DNA of 64,000 bases from Planctomycetaceae bacterium (GTDB lineage Bacteria > Planctomycetota > Phycisphaerae > Phycisphaerales > SM1A02): assembly GCA_021297795.1 (NCBI GenBank), contig JAJTGL010000002.1, forward strand, positions 1-64,000. The letters are read 5' to 3'. The stretch's first letter is position 1; each line of letters opens with the position of its first letter. Of the stretch, positions 44,033 to 52,831 are shown piece by piece. Below the pieces are notes generated by a model. It saw nothing but the letters and a program-made list of their open reading frames with translations, searched no databases and was not told the DNA's origin. The position numbers were made by a program, and so were the translations under genes.

Positions 44033-46108
44033 ATGCCCGCACGGACCGCGAAGCGCCTGCTCATCGTCGGCTGGGATGCCGCCGACTGGATCCTGATCAA
44101 CCGCCTGTTTGCCGCTGGCAAGATGCCGGTGCTGAGGCAACTCGTCGAGACGGGCTCGCGCGCCGACCTTGGCACGCTGGAGCCGAAGCTCTCGCCCCTC
44201 CTCTGGACTTCGATCGCAACGGGGAAGACGGCCGACAAGCACGGCATCCTGAACTTTGTCGAGCCGAAGCCCGATGGCAGCGGCCTGCGTGTGTCAACGA
44301 GCACGTCGCGAAAGACGAAGGCGCTGTGGAACATTCTGTCGCAGAGTGGCCTCACGACGCACGTCGTAGGCTGGTACGCCTCGCATCCCGCAGAACCGAT
44401 TAGGGGCGGCGTGGTGACCAATCTTCTTCAGGAGGGTGAGCCAGGCGCCGAGTCGCAGCCGTGGCCTCTGGTGCCCGGCACGGTGCATCCGGCGGCCCGC
44501 GAGTCGGCGATCGCGGAGGCGAGGCAGCGGGCGCAGGGCTTCCCGCGCGAGACGCTGAAGGCGCTGCTCCCGAAGGTCGACGAGGTGGGTGCAGACGACG
44601 AACGCGTGCGCATGCTCGTCAAGCTGATGTCGTACGCGACGAGCATCGAGCGTGCGGCGCTGGCGCAGTGGAAGGACGGCGGCGCATGGGACGCGGCGAT
44701 GGTGTTCTTCGACGCGATCGACACCGTCGGCCACCACTTCATGCAGTTCGTGGCGCCGAAGATGGCGCACGTCTCCGACCGGGAGCAGCGGCTCTTCGGC
44801 GGCGTCATGGACGCGGTGTACGAATGGCATGACGCCGCGCTTGGACGGCTTCTGGCGGCGGCGGGCCCCGAAACCACGGTGATCCTCCTTTCCGACCACG
44901 GCTTCCACAGCGACCATCTCCGTCCGAACCTGAGCGAACTGCCGCCGGAGCGCCGGATGGAGCTTGAATCCAGCTGGCACCGCCCGCAGGGCGTGCTCGT
45001 GATGTCGGGGCCCGGTGTCAAGAAGGGCGCGACGCTCGCGTCGCCCACGATCCTCGATGTGGCGCCGACGGCGCTTGCGCTCCTCGGAGTTGGCGCGGGC
45101 GAGGATTTCGATGGCCGCGCGCTCGTCGAGGCGATCTCGGGCGAGGCGCCCGCGCGCATTCCGTCGTGGGACCTCGTCGATGGCGAGGCGGGCTTGCATC
45201 CGGCCGATATGCGGCAGGACGTCTTCGAGGCATCCGACGCGATCAAGCAACTCGTCGACCTCGGCTACATGGCGGCGCTACCGGCCGACGTGCAGGGGCA
45301 GTTGGATCTCGTGCGCCGCGAGAGCCTGTTCAACCTCGCCGTCGCGCTGATGTCGCGACGCCGCGGACACGAGGCGATCCCGCATTTCGAGAGGCTCGCC
45401 GACGAGCGGCCGGGAGAATCGCGGTACGCGCTGCTTCTGGCGAACTGTCTGCTCGGCGCAGGCCGCGCGGGCGAGGCGGCCGCGCGGATGGCGGCGTATC
45501 TCGCGCATGAACCGAAGAATCTCGAGGCGCAACTGCTGCGCGCTGCGGCGCTCGCCGTCGCGGGCGACGATGCGGGCGCACGCGCGCAACTCGACCCGGT
45601 CGAGCGCGCGGCGCGCTCGCGGCCCGAACTTGCGCTCTCGCTTGGCGGCGTGCTCGGCGCGTGCGGCCGTTACGCGGATGCGCGGGCCTACTTCGAGCAG
45701 GCGAAGGCGCGGAACCAGCGCGATCCGGCCGCGCACGTCGGTCTTGCGCGCATGCAGCTGGCGCTCGGCGGTTTCGAGCAGGCCGCGGAGCATGCGCTCG
45801 ACGCGCTCGAGATCACGCAGTCGTTGCCCGAGGCACACCTCGTGCTCGGTGCGGCGCTCGCCTGGTACGGCGACGAGGAGAACGCGAAGAAGAGCATCGG
45901 GTTTGCCGTGATGCACGACCCCGGGATGGTCGATGCGCACCGTTGGCTTGCGGTGCTGCATGCGAAGGCGGGCTACGTTGCGTATGAAGGCGACGCGCGC
46001 GCGGAGGTCGAGCGTTTGCTCGCGACCGTGCCTGCGGGTGCGCGGCCGAAGGATGCGCCGTTCGGGCCCGCGGCGTTTGCCGCGAAGCACGGACTCGAGC
46101 CTGTCTGA
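44033..46108 (+). CDS. alkaline-phosphatase-superfamily phosphodiesterase fused to TPRs
   Basis: This is a 691-residue cytosolic-looking protein without a signal peptide. The N-terminal part (1-about 410) is of the nucleotide pyrophosphatase/phosphodiesterase type: LLIVGWDAADWILINRL, the nucleophile region SPLLWTSIATGKTADKHGI (Thr as nucleophile), FFDAIDTVGHH and LLSDHGFHSD supply the metal ligands. The rest (about 425-640) is tetratricopeptide repeats, such as AIPHFERLADERPGESRYAL and AYFEQAKARNQRDPAAHVGL. The substrate is unknown; similar fusions are found in planctomycetes. It is convergent with a sulfotransferase gene. Confidence 0.87.
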   Translation: MPARTAKRLLIVGWDAADWILINRLFAAGKMPVLRQLVETGSRADLGTLEPKLSPLLWTSIATGKTADKHGILNFVEPKPDGSGLRVSTSTSRKTKALWNILSQSGLTTHVVGWYASHPAEPIRGGVVTNLLQEGEPGAESQPWPLVPGTVHPAARESAIAEARQRAQGFPRETLKALLPKVDEVGADDERVRMLVKLMSYATSIERAALAQWKDGGAWDAAMVFFDAIDTVGHHFMQFVAPKMAHVSDREQRLFGGVMDAVYEWHDAALGRLLAAAGPETTVILLSDHGFHSDHLRPNLSELPPERRMELESSWHRPQGVLVMSGPGVKKGATLASPTILDVAPTALALLGVGAGEDFDGRALVEAISGEAPARIPSWDLVDGEAGLHPADMRQDVFEASDAIKQLVDLGYMAALPADVQGQLDLVRRESLFNLAVALMSRRRGHEAIPHFERLADERPGESRYALLLANCLLGAGRAGEAAARMAAYLAHEPKNLEAQLLRAAALAVAGDDAGARAQLDPVERAARSRPELALSLGGVLGACGRYADARAYFEQAKARNQRDPAAHVGLARMQLALGGFEQAAEHALDALEITQSLPEAHLVLGAALAWYGDEENAKKSIGFAVMHDPGMVDAHRWLAVLHAKAGYVAYEGDARAEVERLLATVPAGARPKDAPFGPAAFAAKHGLEPV

Positions 46109-46145
46109 GGTGTGGCGAAGAACGCCGACGCCCGGCGCGCCGAGG

Positions 46146-46727
46146 CTACGTGCGATTCCGATGGAGCGATGGATCGACCGCGGCGGTCATCGCGTCGAGG
46201 TCAAGGCCGGGGGCGGCCGGCTGCGCGAGGAATCCGGCGATGCGCGCGGCTTGCGCGCGCGCGTCGGCGATCAGGTCGGCATGCCGCACCGCAAGTACGG
46301 TGAAGTTCGGTCGCGCCGCGAGCCATGCATGCACCTGCGCGAGCTGCTGCGTGTAGATCGCGGCGAGCCGATCGGGCGGAAGCCCGCCGCCCGACTTCCC
46401 GCTGCGCGCAAGCATGGTGGTCTGGCTCTTCACGACTTCACGAACGTCGCGGTCGAGAAAGACCACGCGGTAGGGGCGATCGTCCGGCAGTTCGGGGACA
46501 AGCATGTGGATCACCTTCACGACCTTGCCACGCGCCTCGTCGAGCCACGCCTTGTCGGTGCGCAGCGCCTTCACGCGCTCGAACTCGAAGTAGCCGCGCG
46601 GATTGTCGGCGTCGGCGGTGCGAAGGCCGTCGGTGAGCGGCGCGATGCCGCCGGCGACGATCATCTGCATCGCCATGCTGGTACCCGAGCGGGGGAGGCC
46701 TGAGACCACGGTCGTGAAGTCGCGCAT
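46146..46727 (-). CDS. sulfotransferase-family P-loop protein
   Basis: This is a 193-residue protein, short for the family. The 5'-PSB loop is VVSGLPRSGTSMAMQMI at the very start (ATG 46727), and the 3'-PB-like region is VFLDRDVREVVKSQTTML. It resembles bacterial sulfotransferase-family ATPase-like proteins that transfer sulfate from PAPS to sugars or small molecules; the acceptor is unknown. The upstream open frame to 47216 is a shadow of cutC. The gene is divergent from cutC with a 90-base spacer. Confidence 0.82.
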   Translation of the reverse strand: MRDFTTVVSGLPRSGTSMAMQMIVAGGIAPLTDGLRTADADNPRGYFEFERVKALRTDKAWLDEARGKVVKVIHMLVPELPDDRPYRVVFLDRDVREVVKSQTTMLARSGKSGGGLPPDRLAAIYTQQLAQVHAWLAARPNFTVLAVRHADLIADARAQAARIAGFLAQPAAPGLDLDAMTAAVDPSLHRNRT

Positions 46728-46817
46728 CGCGGGTGAATGTACCCGGTCGGGCTCGGGCGTCGGTCCGGCGTACCAGCCCGCATGCACCGAGGCGCGCGTT
46801 CGCGCTACCTTGGCGTG

Positions 46818-47585
46818 ATGCGAAACGCACCCGATGCTCCCATCGCGCCCCGCACGCTCGAGATTCCGATCGATTCGATCGAAGGTGCCCGGCTCGCCGC
46901 GCCGTTCGCGACACGACTCGAGGTCTGCCGCGATCTCTCGACCGAGGGCTGGACGCCGGAGATGGAACTCGTGCGCCAGTGTCGCGACGCGGTCGAGGGT
47001 ACGCAGGCGACGATCGTCGCCATGATCCGGCCCGAGTTCCCGGGGTGTCGGCGCGAACTCGATGTCGCCGCCTTCGCGACCACGCCGAAGCTGCTCGACC
47101 TCTGTCTCCGTGAGATCGAGGCCGCTGCGGCGGCCGGTGCCCATTCGGTCGGTGTCTCGCTCCTCACGCCGGACGGCTTCGTCGACATGGAGGCGAATGC
47201 ACGCCTCATCGCGCACGCGCGTGGTTTCGGTCTCGTCGTCGCGTTCCTACGGACCTACGACCTTCTCGTCGATCGCGCGCGCGGCATGCGCGACCTCTCG
47301 GCCCTCGGGTTCACACGTTTCATCACCGCGGGCGTGCTCGGTTGGGACGCATCGGTCGCCACGCTCGACGAGCGCATCCGCGTGGTCGCGCGCGACGTCG
47401 AGAACGCCCGCGTCGAAGGCGCGCGGCTCGGGCAGCCGCCGATCGAGGTGATCCCCGGAGGTGGCGTGCGGGGCTCGAACGCGCGCCGATGGCTCGCGCT
47501 CTCGCCGCATCTCCATGCGTCTTGCCGCCGGGACGGACTGATCGCGCGCGCCGAACTCGAGCACCTGCGCGACGAGATGCGCTAA
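46818..47585 (+). CDS. cutC: copper homeostasis protein CutC
   Basis: CutC is a cytosolic TIM-barrel protein of 255 residues tied genetically to copper tolerance; its reaction is unknown. Family segments are LEIPIDSIEGARLAAPFATR at the start, CRDLSTEGWTPEM, IVAMIRPEFPG (usually VMIRPRGGDF), FVDMEANARLIAHARG and IEVIPGGGVRGSNA. The middle motif that reads FHRAFD in most CutC is FLRTYDLL here, a notable divergence. ATG 46818 is chosen as the start of the aligned region. It is followed within 10 bases by a fucosidase gene. Confidence 0.85.
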   Translation: MRNAPDAPIAPRTLEIPIDSIEGARLAAPFATRLEVCRDLSTEGWTPEMELVRQCRDAVEGTQATIVAMIRPEFPGCRRELDVAAFATTPKLLDLCLREIEAAAAAGAHSVGVSLLTPDGFVDMEANARLIAHARGFGLVVAFLRTYDLLVDRARGMRDLSALGFTRFITAGVLGWDASVATLDERIRVVARDVENARVEGARLGQPPIEVIPGGGVRGSNARRWLALSPHLHASCRRDGLIARAELEHLRDEMR

Positions 47586-47594
47586 GTTGCGCGC

Positions 47595-49397
47595 ATGCTG
47601 AGCGCCCTCCTTTTCGCGTCGTTCGCCGCCTCGACGGCGGCTTCATTCCCGATGACCGCACCGCCGACCGAAAGCGAGCAGATCGCGCTCTGGGCAAGCG
47701 ATCGCGACTCCCGCATGGAGTGGTGGCGTGATGCGCGCTTCGGCATGTTCGTCCACTGGGGGCTCTACTCGCCCGCAGGCGGGTTCTGGGATGGCAAGCG
47801 CTACGAGCAGCACTACGCCGAGTGGATCCAGCACTGGGCCGCGGTGCCGTGCGCCGAGTACGCGCGGCAGATGAAGCCGCTCTTCCAGCCCGAGGTTGGA
47901 TTCGCCGATGCGTGGGCGGAACTCGCGAGGGACGCCGGCATGCGCTACGCGGTCATGACCTCGAAGCACCATGACGGCTTCACGCTCTTCAACTCGAGGG
48001 AGCCGTACTCGCTCGACAACAACGTCGCCGGCGGCACCAACATCTCGCCGAAGGGCCGCGATGTGGCGCGCGAGTTCGCCGATGCGATGCGCGCGAAGGG
48101 CTTGAAGGCGGGCTTCTACTACTCGCTTCTCGACTGGCAGCATCCCGATGCGTACGAGATGGCGCTGCCGGGTTACCCGAAGGACGGTCACGCGCGCGAC
48201 CACGAGCGCTACAAGGCCTACATGCGCGGGCACGTCAACGAACTGCTCGCGAACTACGGTCCGCTCTCGACGATCTGGTTCGACTACTCCGATCCGACGC
48301 ACCAGGGCGCCGCATGGGGCGCCGCGCAGCTCCTGAGCGACATGCGCGCGAAGCAGCCCGGGATCCTCGTCAACAACCGCTTGTTCTTCGGCCTCGAGAA
48401 CAAGAACGGCGACTACGGCACCCCCGAGAAGTACGTTCCGCCGACCGGTCTTCCCGGGATGGACTGGGAGGTCAACCATACGCTCAACGAGAGCTACGGC
48501 TTCAGCGCGCACGACACCAACTGGAAGGACAGCGGCGCGGTCGTGCGGCTGCTCTGCGACATCGTGTCGAAGGGCGGCAACCTGCTGCTCAACATCGGCC
48601 CCGATGCCAAGGGCCGCGTGCCCGAGGCCGCGCAGAAGACGCTGCGCGGCGTGGGCGCGTGGATGAAGGTCAACTCGGAGGCGATCTACGGAACGACGGC
48701 GAGCCCGTTCACGCGGCTTTCGTGGGGGCGTGCGACGCAGAAGCCGGGCATCCTCTATCTGATGGTCTTCGACTGGCCGGCGGATGGCGTGCTGAGGTTG
48801 CCGATCCGCAACGGCATCACGTCGGTCGACGTGCTCGGTTCGAGCGCGAACTGCAGTTTCGTGGATGGGAAGTCCGGTGGTGGAGCGGCGCTGACGCTGC
48901 CGCTTCCCGTCGATCCCGCGTGCACGGTCGTGCGCGTTCGGTATGCGGGCGCACTCGAGCCGTTGCCATTCGCCGTGTATCCGTCGGCCGATGGTGCTCT
49001 CGCGCTTCTTCCGCACGATGCGACGCTGGAGGGGAAGTCGCTCAAGGTCGAGCAGGTCGGCGTCATCGGCGACGTCCAGTACAACCTCGGCTACTGGCTC
49101 GACCCCGCGGAGTACGCCTCGTGGCCCGTGTCGGTGAAGTCCGCGGGGAAGTACCGCGTGATCGCGCAGCTCGGATGCAAGAACGAGTCCGCCGGGTCGA
49201 TGGCGTCGATCGCGTGCGGCGACTCGCGCATCGACTTCAAGGTCGAGGGCACGGGTGGATGGCAGGACTACCGGGCGTTCACGCTGGGCACGATCGACGT
49301 TCCCGCGGGAGCGTCGTCCATCGTGCTCCGTGCGGCGTCGAAGACGGGCGAGGCCGTGATGAACGTGCGTTCGATCCGGCTCGAGCCCGTGAAGTAG
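47595..49397 (+). CDS. alpha-L-fucosidase, GH29
   Basis: This is a 600-residue exported glycosidase that removes L-fucose from glycans. A signal peptide (about 1-17) leads to the catalytic domain with RDARFGMFVHWGLYSPAGG, MTSKHHDGFTLF, GLKAGFYYSLLDWQHPD and the nucleophile region LSTIWFDYSDP. The later GSIVRLLCDIVSKGG-type segment and NLLLNIGPDAKGRVP are also typical. The C-terminal 180 residues form an ancillary beta domain. It follows cutC by 9 bases; linkage to sulfotransferase, asparaginase and glycosyltransferase genes nearby is loose but fits glycan metabolism. Confidence 0.95.
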   Translation: MLSALLFASFAASTAASFPMTAPPTESEQIALWASDRDSRMEWWRDARFGMFVHWGLYSPAGGFWDGKRYEQHYAEWIQHWAAVPCAEYARQMKPLFQPEVGFADAWAELARDAGMRYAVMTSKHHDGFTLFNSREPYSLDNNVAGGTNISPKGRDVAREFADAMRAKGLKAGFYYSLLDWQHPDAYEMALPGYPKDGHARDHERYKAYMRGHVNELLANYGPLSTIWFDYSDPTHQGAAWGAAQLLSDMRAKQPGILVNNRLFFGLENKNGDYGTPEKYVPPTGLPGMDWEVNHTLNESYGFSAHDTNWKDSGAVVRLLCDIVSKGGNLLLNIGPDAKGRVPEAAQKTLRGVGAWMKVNSEAIYGTTASPFTRLSWGRATQKPGILYLMVFDWPADGVLRLPIRNGITSVDVLGSSANCSFVDGKSGGGAALTLPLPVDPACTVVRVRYAGALEPLPFAVYPSADGALALLPHDATLEGKSLKVEQVGVIGDVQYNLGYWLDPAEYASWPVSVKSAGKYRVIAQLGCKNESAGSMASIACGDSRIDFKVEGTGGWQDYRAFTLGTIDVPAGASSIVLRAASKTGEAVMNVRSIRLEPVK

Positions 49398-49424
49398 GGG
49401 GCCGATCCGCGGCTGGTGTGCTGT

Positions 49425-50003
49425 TCAGCGCACGCGATCGAGCCGAGCGAGGACGAGCGTGGTTGCAGGCGGTGTCGCTGCGAGCGTGAGCCGGGAGGCG
49501 ATCGCGAGCGATCCGGCCTCCAGTTCGGCCGGTGTGCCGTCGACCTCGATCCGCAGGGGTTCGGGAGCCTCGTGGAGATAGGCGAGCACGACTTCGGCGC
49601 AGAGCGACAGCGCTGGAGACTCGCCGCGAATCACGCGCATCGCGCCCGTCCATGCGGTGCGTGCGAAGAACAGGTTGACATCGCGCACGCCCGAACCGAT
49701 CGGGGCGCCGTCGAGCGCGTCCTCGCCGCGAAACGCGTGGGCCTCTCCCTCACGCGGAACGACGATCACGCGTGTCGAGCCAGCTTCGAAGAGTTCCATG
49801 CCCGCACCCTCGAGGACGGCGAGGCGCCGGTCCACGCCATCGAAGCGGGAGAACGCCGAGCGTGAGGGTACGTCGGCGATCGACATCCTCCACGACCAGG
49901 GGCCGCCCGGCTCGTCGGCATCCGTCGCGAGCTCGAGGGTCGTGCCGAGGCCGTTCTTCCACGGGACGCGGCGGTAGGGAGGTTTGTGGAGGCGCGCAGG
50001 CAT
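49425..50003 (-). CDS. HutD/Ves-family protein
   Basis: This is a 192-residue bicupin of the HutD/Ves family. It begins ARLHKPPYRRVPWKNGLGTT (the PWKNGxGxT start is the family mark) and continues with SWRMSIADVPSRSAFSRFDG and a VDRRLAVLEG strand, then GSGVRDVNLFFAR. HutD relatives are linked to histidine use and Ves to cold response in E. coli, but the activity is unknown. No hut gene is nearby. It is convergent with the fucosidase gene, 27 bases apart, and divergent from the Cdd1-like gene across 24 bases. Confidence 0.88.
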   Translation of the reverse strand: MPARLHKPPYRRVPWKNGLGTTLELATDADEPGGPWSWRMSIADVPSRSAFSRFDGVDRRLAVLEGAGMELFEAGSTRVIVVPREGEAHAFRGEDALDGAPIGSGVRDVNLFFARTAWTGAMRVIRGESPALSLCAEVVLAYLHEAPEPLRIEVDGTPAELEAGSLAIASRLTLAATPPATTLVLARLDRVR

Positions 50004-50027
50004 CTCGACGGTGTTATACAGCCCGTG

Positions 50028-50369
50028 ATGCAGCCGCCGAAGCAGCCACGCCCCCTCTCGACCCTCGCGAACGTCGGCAAGGCGACCCTCGGCGACTTCG
50101 CGCTGCTCGGCATCCGCACGCGCGCGCAGCTTGCGCGGCGGAATGCCTATCGCCTCTATGAGCGACTCTGCGCGCTCACGGCGCAGCGACACGACCCCTG
50201 CGTGATCGACGTGTTCCTTGCGGCCATGCACGAGTGCCGCGGAAATCCTCCGCGCGACTGGTGGCACTTCACCGCAAGCGCAGGTGCTTCACGCTCCGGC
50301 CGGAATCGCGCAGATCGCGAAGCGCGTCGATCCCGATCTCGAGGTGCTGCGCGACGAAGCGCTCGGTGA
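50028..50369 (+). CDS. Cdd1-like helix-hairpin-helix protein
   Basis: This is a 113-residue protein. Residues about 10-85 match the Cdd1/'pathogenicity locus' family: LSTLANVGKATLGDFALLGI (hairpin), YERLCALTAQRHDPCVIDVF and GNPPRDWWHFTASAG. In relatives the domain ends near this Trp-Trp; here the frame continues with a basic tail, SRSGRNRADREARRSRSRG, that runs about 100 bases into the convergent AMP nucleosidase gene. The extra tail probably reflects loss of an earlier stop. Its function is unknown; the fold is that of a DNA-binding HhH module. Confidence 0.8.
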   Translation: MQPPKQPRPLSTLANVGKATLGDFALLGIRTRAQLARRNAYRLYERLCALTAQRHDPCVIDVFLAAMHECRGNPPRDWWHFTASAGASRSGRNRADREARRSRSRGAARRSAR

Positions 50370-51039
50370 CCGTGCGGTCGCTCTCCGCGCTCTTGACGCC
50401 CTCGGGCGTCATCGGGTTGTCGGAGACAAGCAGGAGCGCGCCCTTCGAGATGCCGTTCGCGAAGCCGACGAGGAAGATCGTCGCCGTCTCCATGTCGATG
50501 CCGATCGCGCGGATGCGCAGGAGATACTCGCGCACGCTCTCGTCGTGCTCCCACACGCGGCGATTGGTCGTGAAGACCGTGCCGGTGAAGTAGTCGCGGT
50601 TGTGCTTGATGATCGCCTCGCTCACCGCGCGCTGGAGACGGAAGGAGGGGAGCGCGGGCACCTCGGGCGGCATGTACTCGTTGCTGGTGCCCTCGCCGCG
50701 GATGGCTGCGATCGGCAGCACGAAGTCGCCGAGTTTCGTCTTCTTGAGCCCGCCGCACTTCCCAAGGAACAGCACGGCCTTCGGCTCGATCGCCGAGAGG
50801 AGATCCATCGTCGTCGCGGCCATCGCGCTGCCCATGCCGAAGGAGAGGATGGTGACGTTGTCCGCGGTCGCCGACAGCATCGGCTTGTCGCGTCCGACGA
50901 CGGGCACGCCGAAGCGCTCCGCGAAGAGCTCGACGTAGTTCGAGAAGTTGACGAGCAGGATGTACTCGCCGAAGTCCTCGAGCCTGCGGCCGGTGTAGCG
51001 GGGGAGCCAGTCGCGGACGATCTCGTCCTTCGTCTTCAT
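50269..51039 (-). CDS. amn: AMP nucleosidase-like phosphorylase-fold enzyme
   Basis: This is a 256-residue enzyme with the nucleoside phosphorylase fold. It has VLFLGKCGGLKKTKLGDFVL, AIRGEGTSNEYMPPEVPALP, GTVFTTNRRVWEHD, the substrate Met/Glu motif AIGIDMETATIFLVGF and ALLLVSDNPMTPEGVKSAESD. These segments match the catalytic domain of AMP nucleosidase, which splits AMP into adenine and ribose 5-phosphate; the N-terminal regulatory domain of E. coli Amn is absent, as in the short form. It overlaps the Cdd1-like gene tail-to-tail by 101 bases. Confidence 0.9.
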   Translation of the reverse strand: MKTKDEIVRDWLPRYTGRRLEDFGEYILLVNFSNYVELFAERFGVPVVGRDKPMLSATADNVTILSFGMGSAMAATTMDLLSAIEPKAVLFLGKCGGLKKTKLGDFVLPIAAIRGEGTSNEYMPPEVPALPSFRLQRAVSEAIIKHNRDYFTGTVFTTNRRVWEHDESVREYLLRIRAIGIDMETATIFLVGFANGISKGALLLVSDNPMTPEGVKSAESDRTVTERFVAQHLEIGIDALRDLRDSGRSVKHLRLR

Positions 51040-51103
51040 GACGGGAGCGTACCGCGGTCGGCGTCGAAGGTCTGAGTCGCGCGTTTGGCCGCGAGATGCA
51101 AAG

Positions 51104-51136
51104 CGACGCGCCGCACCCGATGGGTGCGGCGCGTCG
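51104..51136 (-). terminator. terminator-like hairpin after the EF-hand gene
   Basis: A perfect 15-bp stem (CGACGCGCCGCACCC at 51104-51118, GGGTGCGGCGCGTCG at 51122-51136) with a 3-nt loop lies downstream of the EF-hand gene. On the minus strand it is followed by CTTTG, a weak T-run. Confidence 0.7.
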
Positions 51137-51218
51137 GGTCTTGCCGATGCGATCGGGATGCGACGCCAGCCTGGTCGCGGGATCGGTCGCGAGGGCCGAA
51201 CGTGCGTTGCGCGTTGGC

Positions 51219-51644
51219 TCAGGCGCTCGGAGCCGGCGGCTTCGGCGAGCCGGGGTTGCCCGGCTTCGGGCCACCGCCGCCGCCACCGCCGCCACCACCA
51301 CCGCCGCTACCCGGCTGACGCGGGGGACGGCCGCCACCCTGGCCGAACTCGTCCTTGGTGACCTTGCCGTCGCCGTCGCGGTCGCGGCGCTTCAGGCGCT
51401 CCCACTGCTCCTTGGTGACCTCGTCCTCGGTGATCGAGCCATCCTTGTTCTTGTCGAGATCCTCGAACTTCGGACGCTGCGCGCCGCCACCACCGCCACC
51501 ACCGCCGCCACCGCCGCCACCACCACCGCCACCACCACCTGGGGCCGGAGCCGGAGGCTCAGCGAGCGTGGTCGAGGCGAGCGCGAGCGCCGCGAAGGTG
51601 CTGGCGAGAAGGGCGAGTCCGTGCGACTTCTTGAACCGTTCCAT
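51219..51644 (-). CDS. secreted EF-hand protein with two poly-Gly linkers
   Basis: This is a 141-residue exported protein with a signal peptide (about 10-28, ending TTLAEPP). Two EF-hand loops are clear, DKNKDGSITEDE and DRDGDGKVTKDE, each with the 12-residue D-x-D/N-x-D-G pattern and an acidic residue at the end, so it should bind calcium as a pair. The pair is framed by uninterrupted poly-Gly runs of 18 or so residues and a Pro/Ala-rich end. Such linkers suggest a flexible matrix component. The GGN codon run is unstable, so its length may vary. Confidence 0.85.
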   Translation of the reverse strand: MERFKKSHGLALLASTFAALALASTTLAEPPAPAPGGGGGGGGGGGGGGGGGGGAQRPKFEDLDKNKDGSITEDEVTKEQWERLKRRDRDGDGKVTKDEFGQGGGRPPRQPGSGGGGGGGGGGGGPKPGNPGSPKPPAPSA

Positions 51645-51916
51645 AAAACGTGGTCCTTTCGGCTGTCAGAGACCTGATGTGGTGCGCCAGGGAGAGACCG
51701 GGATGCGGTTCCGGCGCGTTGTGATCCGGGGTTTGCCCGAGCAGCGATGTCGGGGACATCGACGGCCTGCCAACCCATCCGACGGGCGTCGGACAGTGAG
51801 GAAACGCGCGATGGCCGCATGGCTTGCAGCCAATCGTTGAAAAATCCTCGCGCATGGCTCGGGAAACCGCTGCTCGACCAAAAACCCTCCGAACCGGGTG
51901 CGGGAGATGCCGATAG

Positions 51917-52822
51917 ATGGGGGACTCTGCGATGCCTGCCGATGTCACCATTCTCATCCTCACGAAGAACGAGGAGGACAACCTCCCGAAGGCGCTCGCG
52001 AGCGTGCGTGCGTTTGCGAAACGCGTGGTGGTGGTCGATTCGGGCAGCACCGATCGGACGCTCGAGATCGCCCGTGCCGCGGGGGCGGAAGTCTTCGAGC
52101 ATCCATGGCGCAACTACGCCGAGCAGCTGAACTGGGGTCTCGAGTCGACATCGATCGACACCGCATGGACCTTCCGACTCGATGCCGACGAAGAGGTGCT
52201 GCCCGAGCTCGCGTCGTGGATCACGACGAACCTCGCCGGCGTCGCCTCCGACGTCGAAGGCATCGAGGTCGGCCGGCGCATGTACTTCCTCGGGCGATGG
52301 ATCCGTCACGGCGGCATGTATCCGCGGCATCACGTGCGGATCTTCCGCTCGGGAAAGGTGCGCTGCGAGCTCGCATTGATGGACGAGCATATGGTCGTTC
52401 CCGGTCGCGTCATCCGCGCGCTCGGCGACATCAAGGACGACAACACCAAGCCGCTGCGCTGGTGGATCGCGAAGCACAACTGGTACTCCGATCGGGAGGC
52501 ATTCGACCTTCTCGAGCGCGAGGCCGCGGCCAAGCTTCCTGGTCTCGTCGAGCCGCGGCTGTTCGGCACGCACGCCGAGCGCATCCGCTGGTTCAAGACC
52601 AAGGTCTACGCGCGCATTCCCTCCGCGTGGCGATCACGCCTCTACTTCCTCTGGCGCTATTACCTGCAGCTCGGCTTCCTCGACGGCGAGGAGGGCCGGA
52701 TCTACCACTTCCTCCACGCGCACTGGTACCGGTTCCTCTGCGATGCGAAGGTGGCGGAGGCGCGGAAGTTCCCGAAGGTCCGCGAGGAGCTCGTGCGCGA
52801 GGTGTACAAGAGCCTCGGATGA
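51917..52822 (+). CDS. family 2 glycosyltransferase, LPS-core type
   Basis: This is a 301-residue glycosyltransferase with GT-A fold: VTILILTKNEEDNLPKAL, VVVVDSGSTDRTLEIARAAG and FRLDADEEVLPEL (the DxD motif). It follows the WaaE/LgtF pattern, which adds a glucose to the inner LPS core, including RMYFLGRWIRHGGMYPRHHVR near the middle. The GT substrate is not certain. ATG 51917 is given; ATG 51932 (Met-Pro-Ala-Asp-Val) is an equally likely start. It ends 9 bases from the convergent OGT-like gene. Confidence 0.9.
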   Translation: MGDSAMPADVTILILTKNEEDNLPKALASVRAFAKRVVVVDSGSTDRTLEIARAAGAEVFEHPWRNYAEQLNWGLESTSIDTAWTFRLDADEEVLPELASWITTNLAGVASDVEGIEVGRRMYFLGRWIRHGGMYPRHHVRIFRSGKVRCELALMDEHMVVPGRVIRALGDIKDDNTKPLRWWIAKHNWYSDREAFDLLEREAAAKLPGLVEPRLFGTHAERIRWFKTKVYARIPSAWRSRLYFLWRYYLQLGFLDGEEGRIYHFLHAHWYRFLCDAKVAEARKFPKVREELVREVYKSLG

Positions 52823-52831
52823 AGCCGCGTG

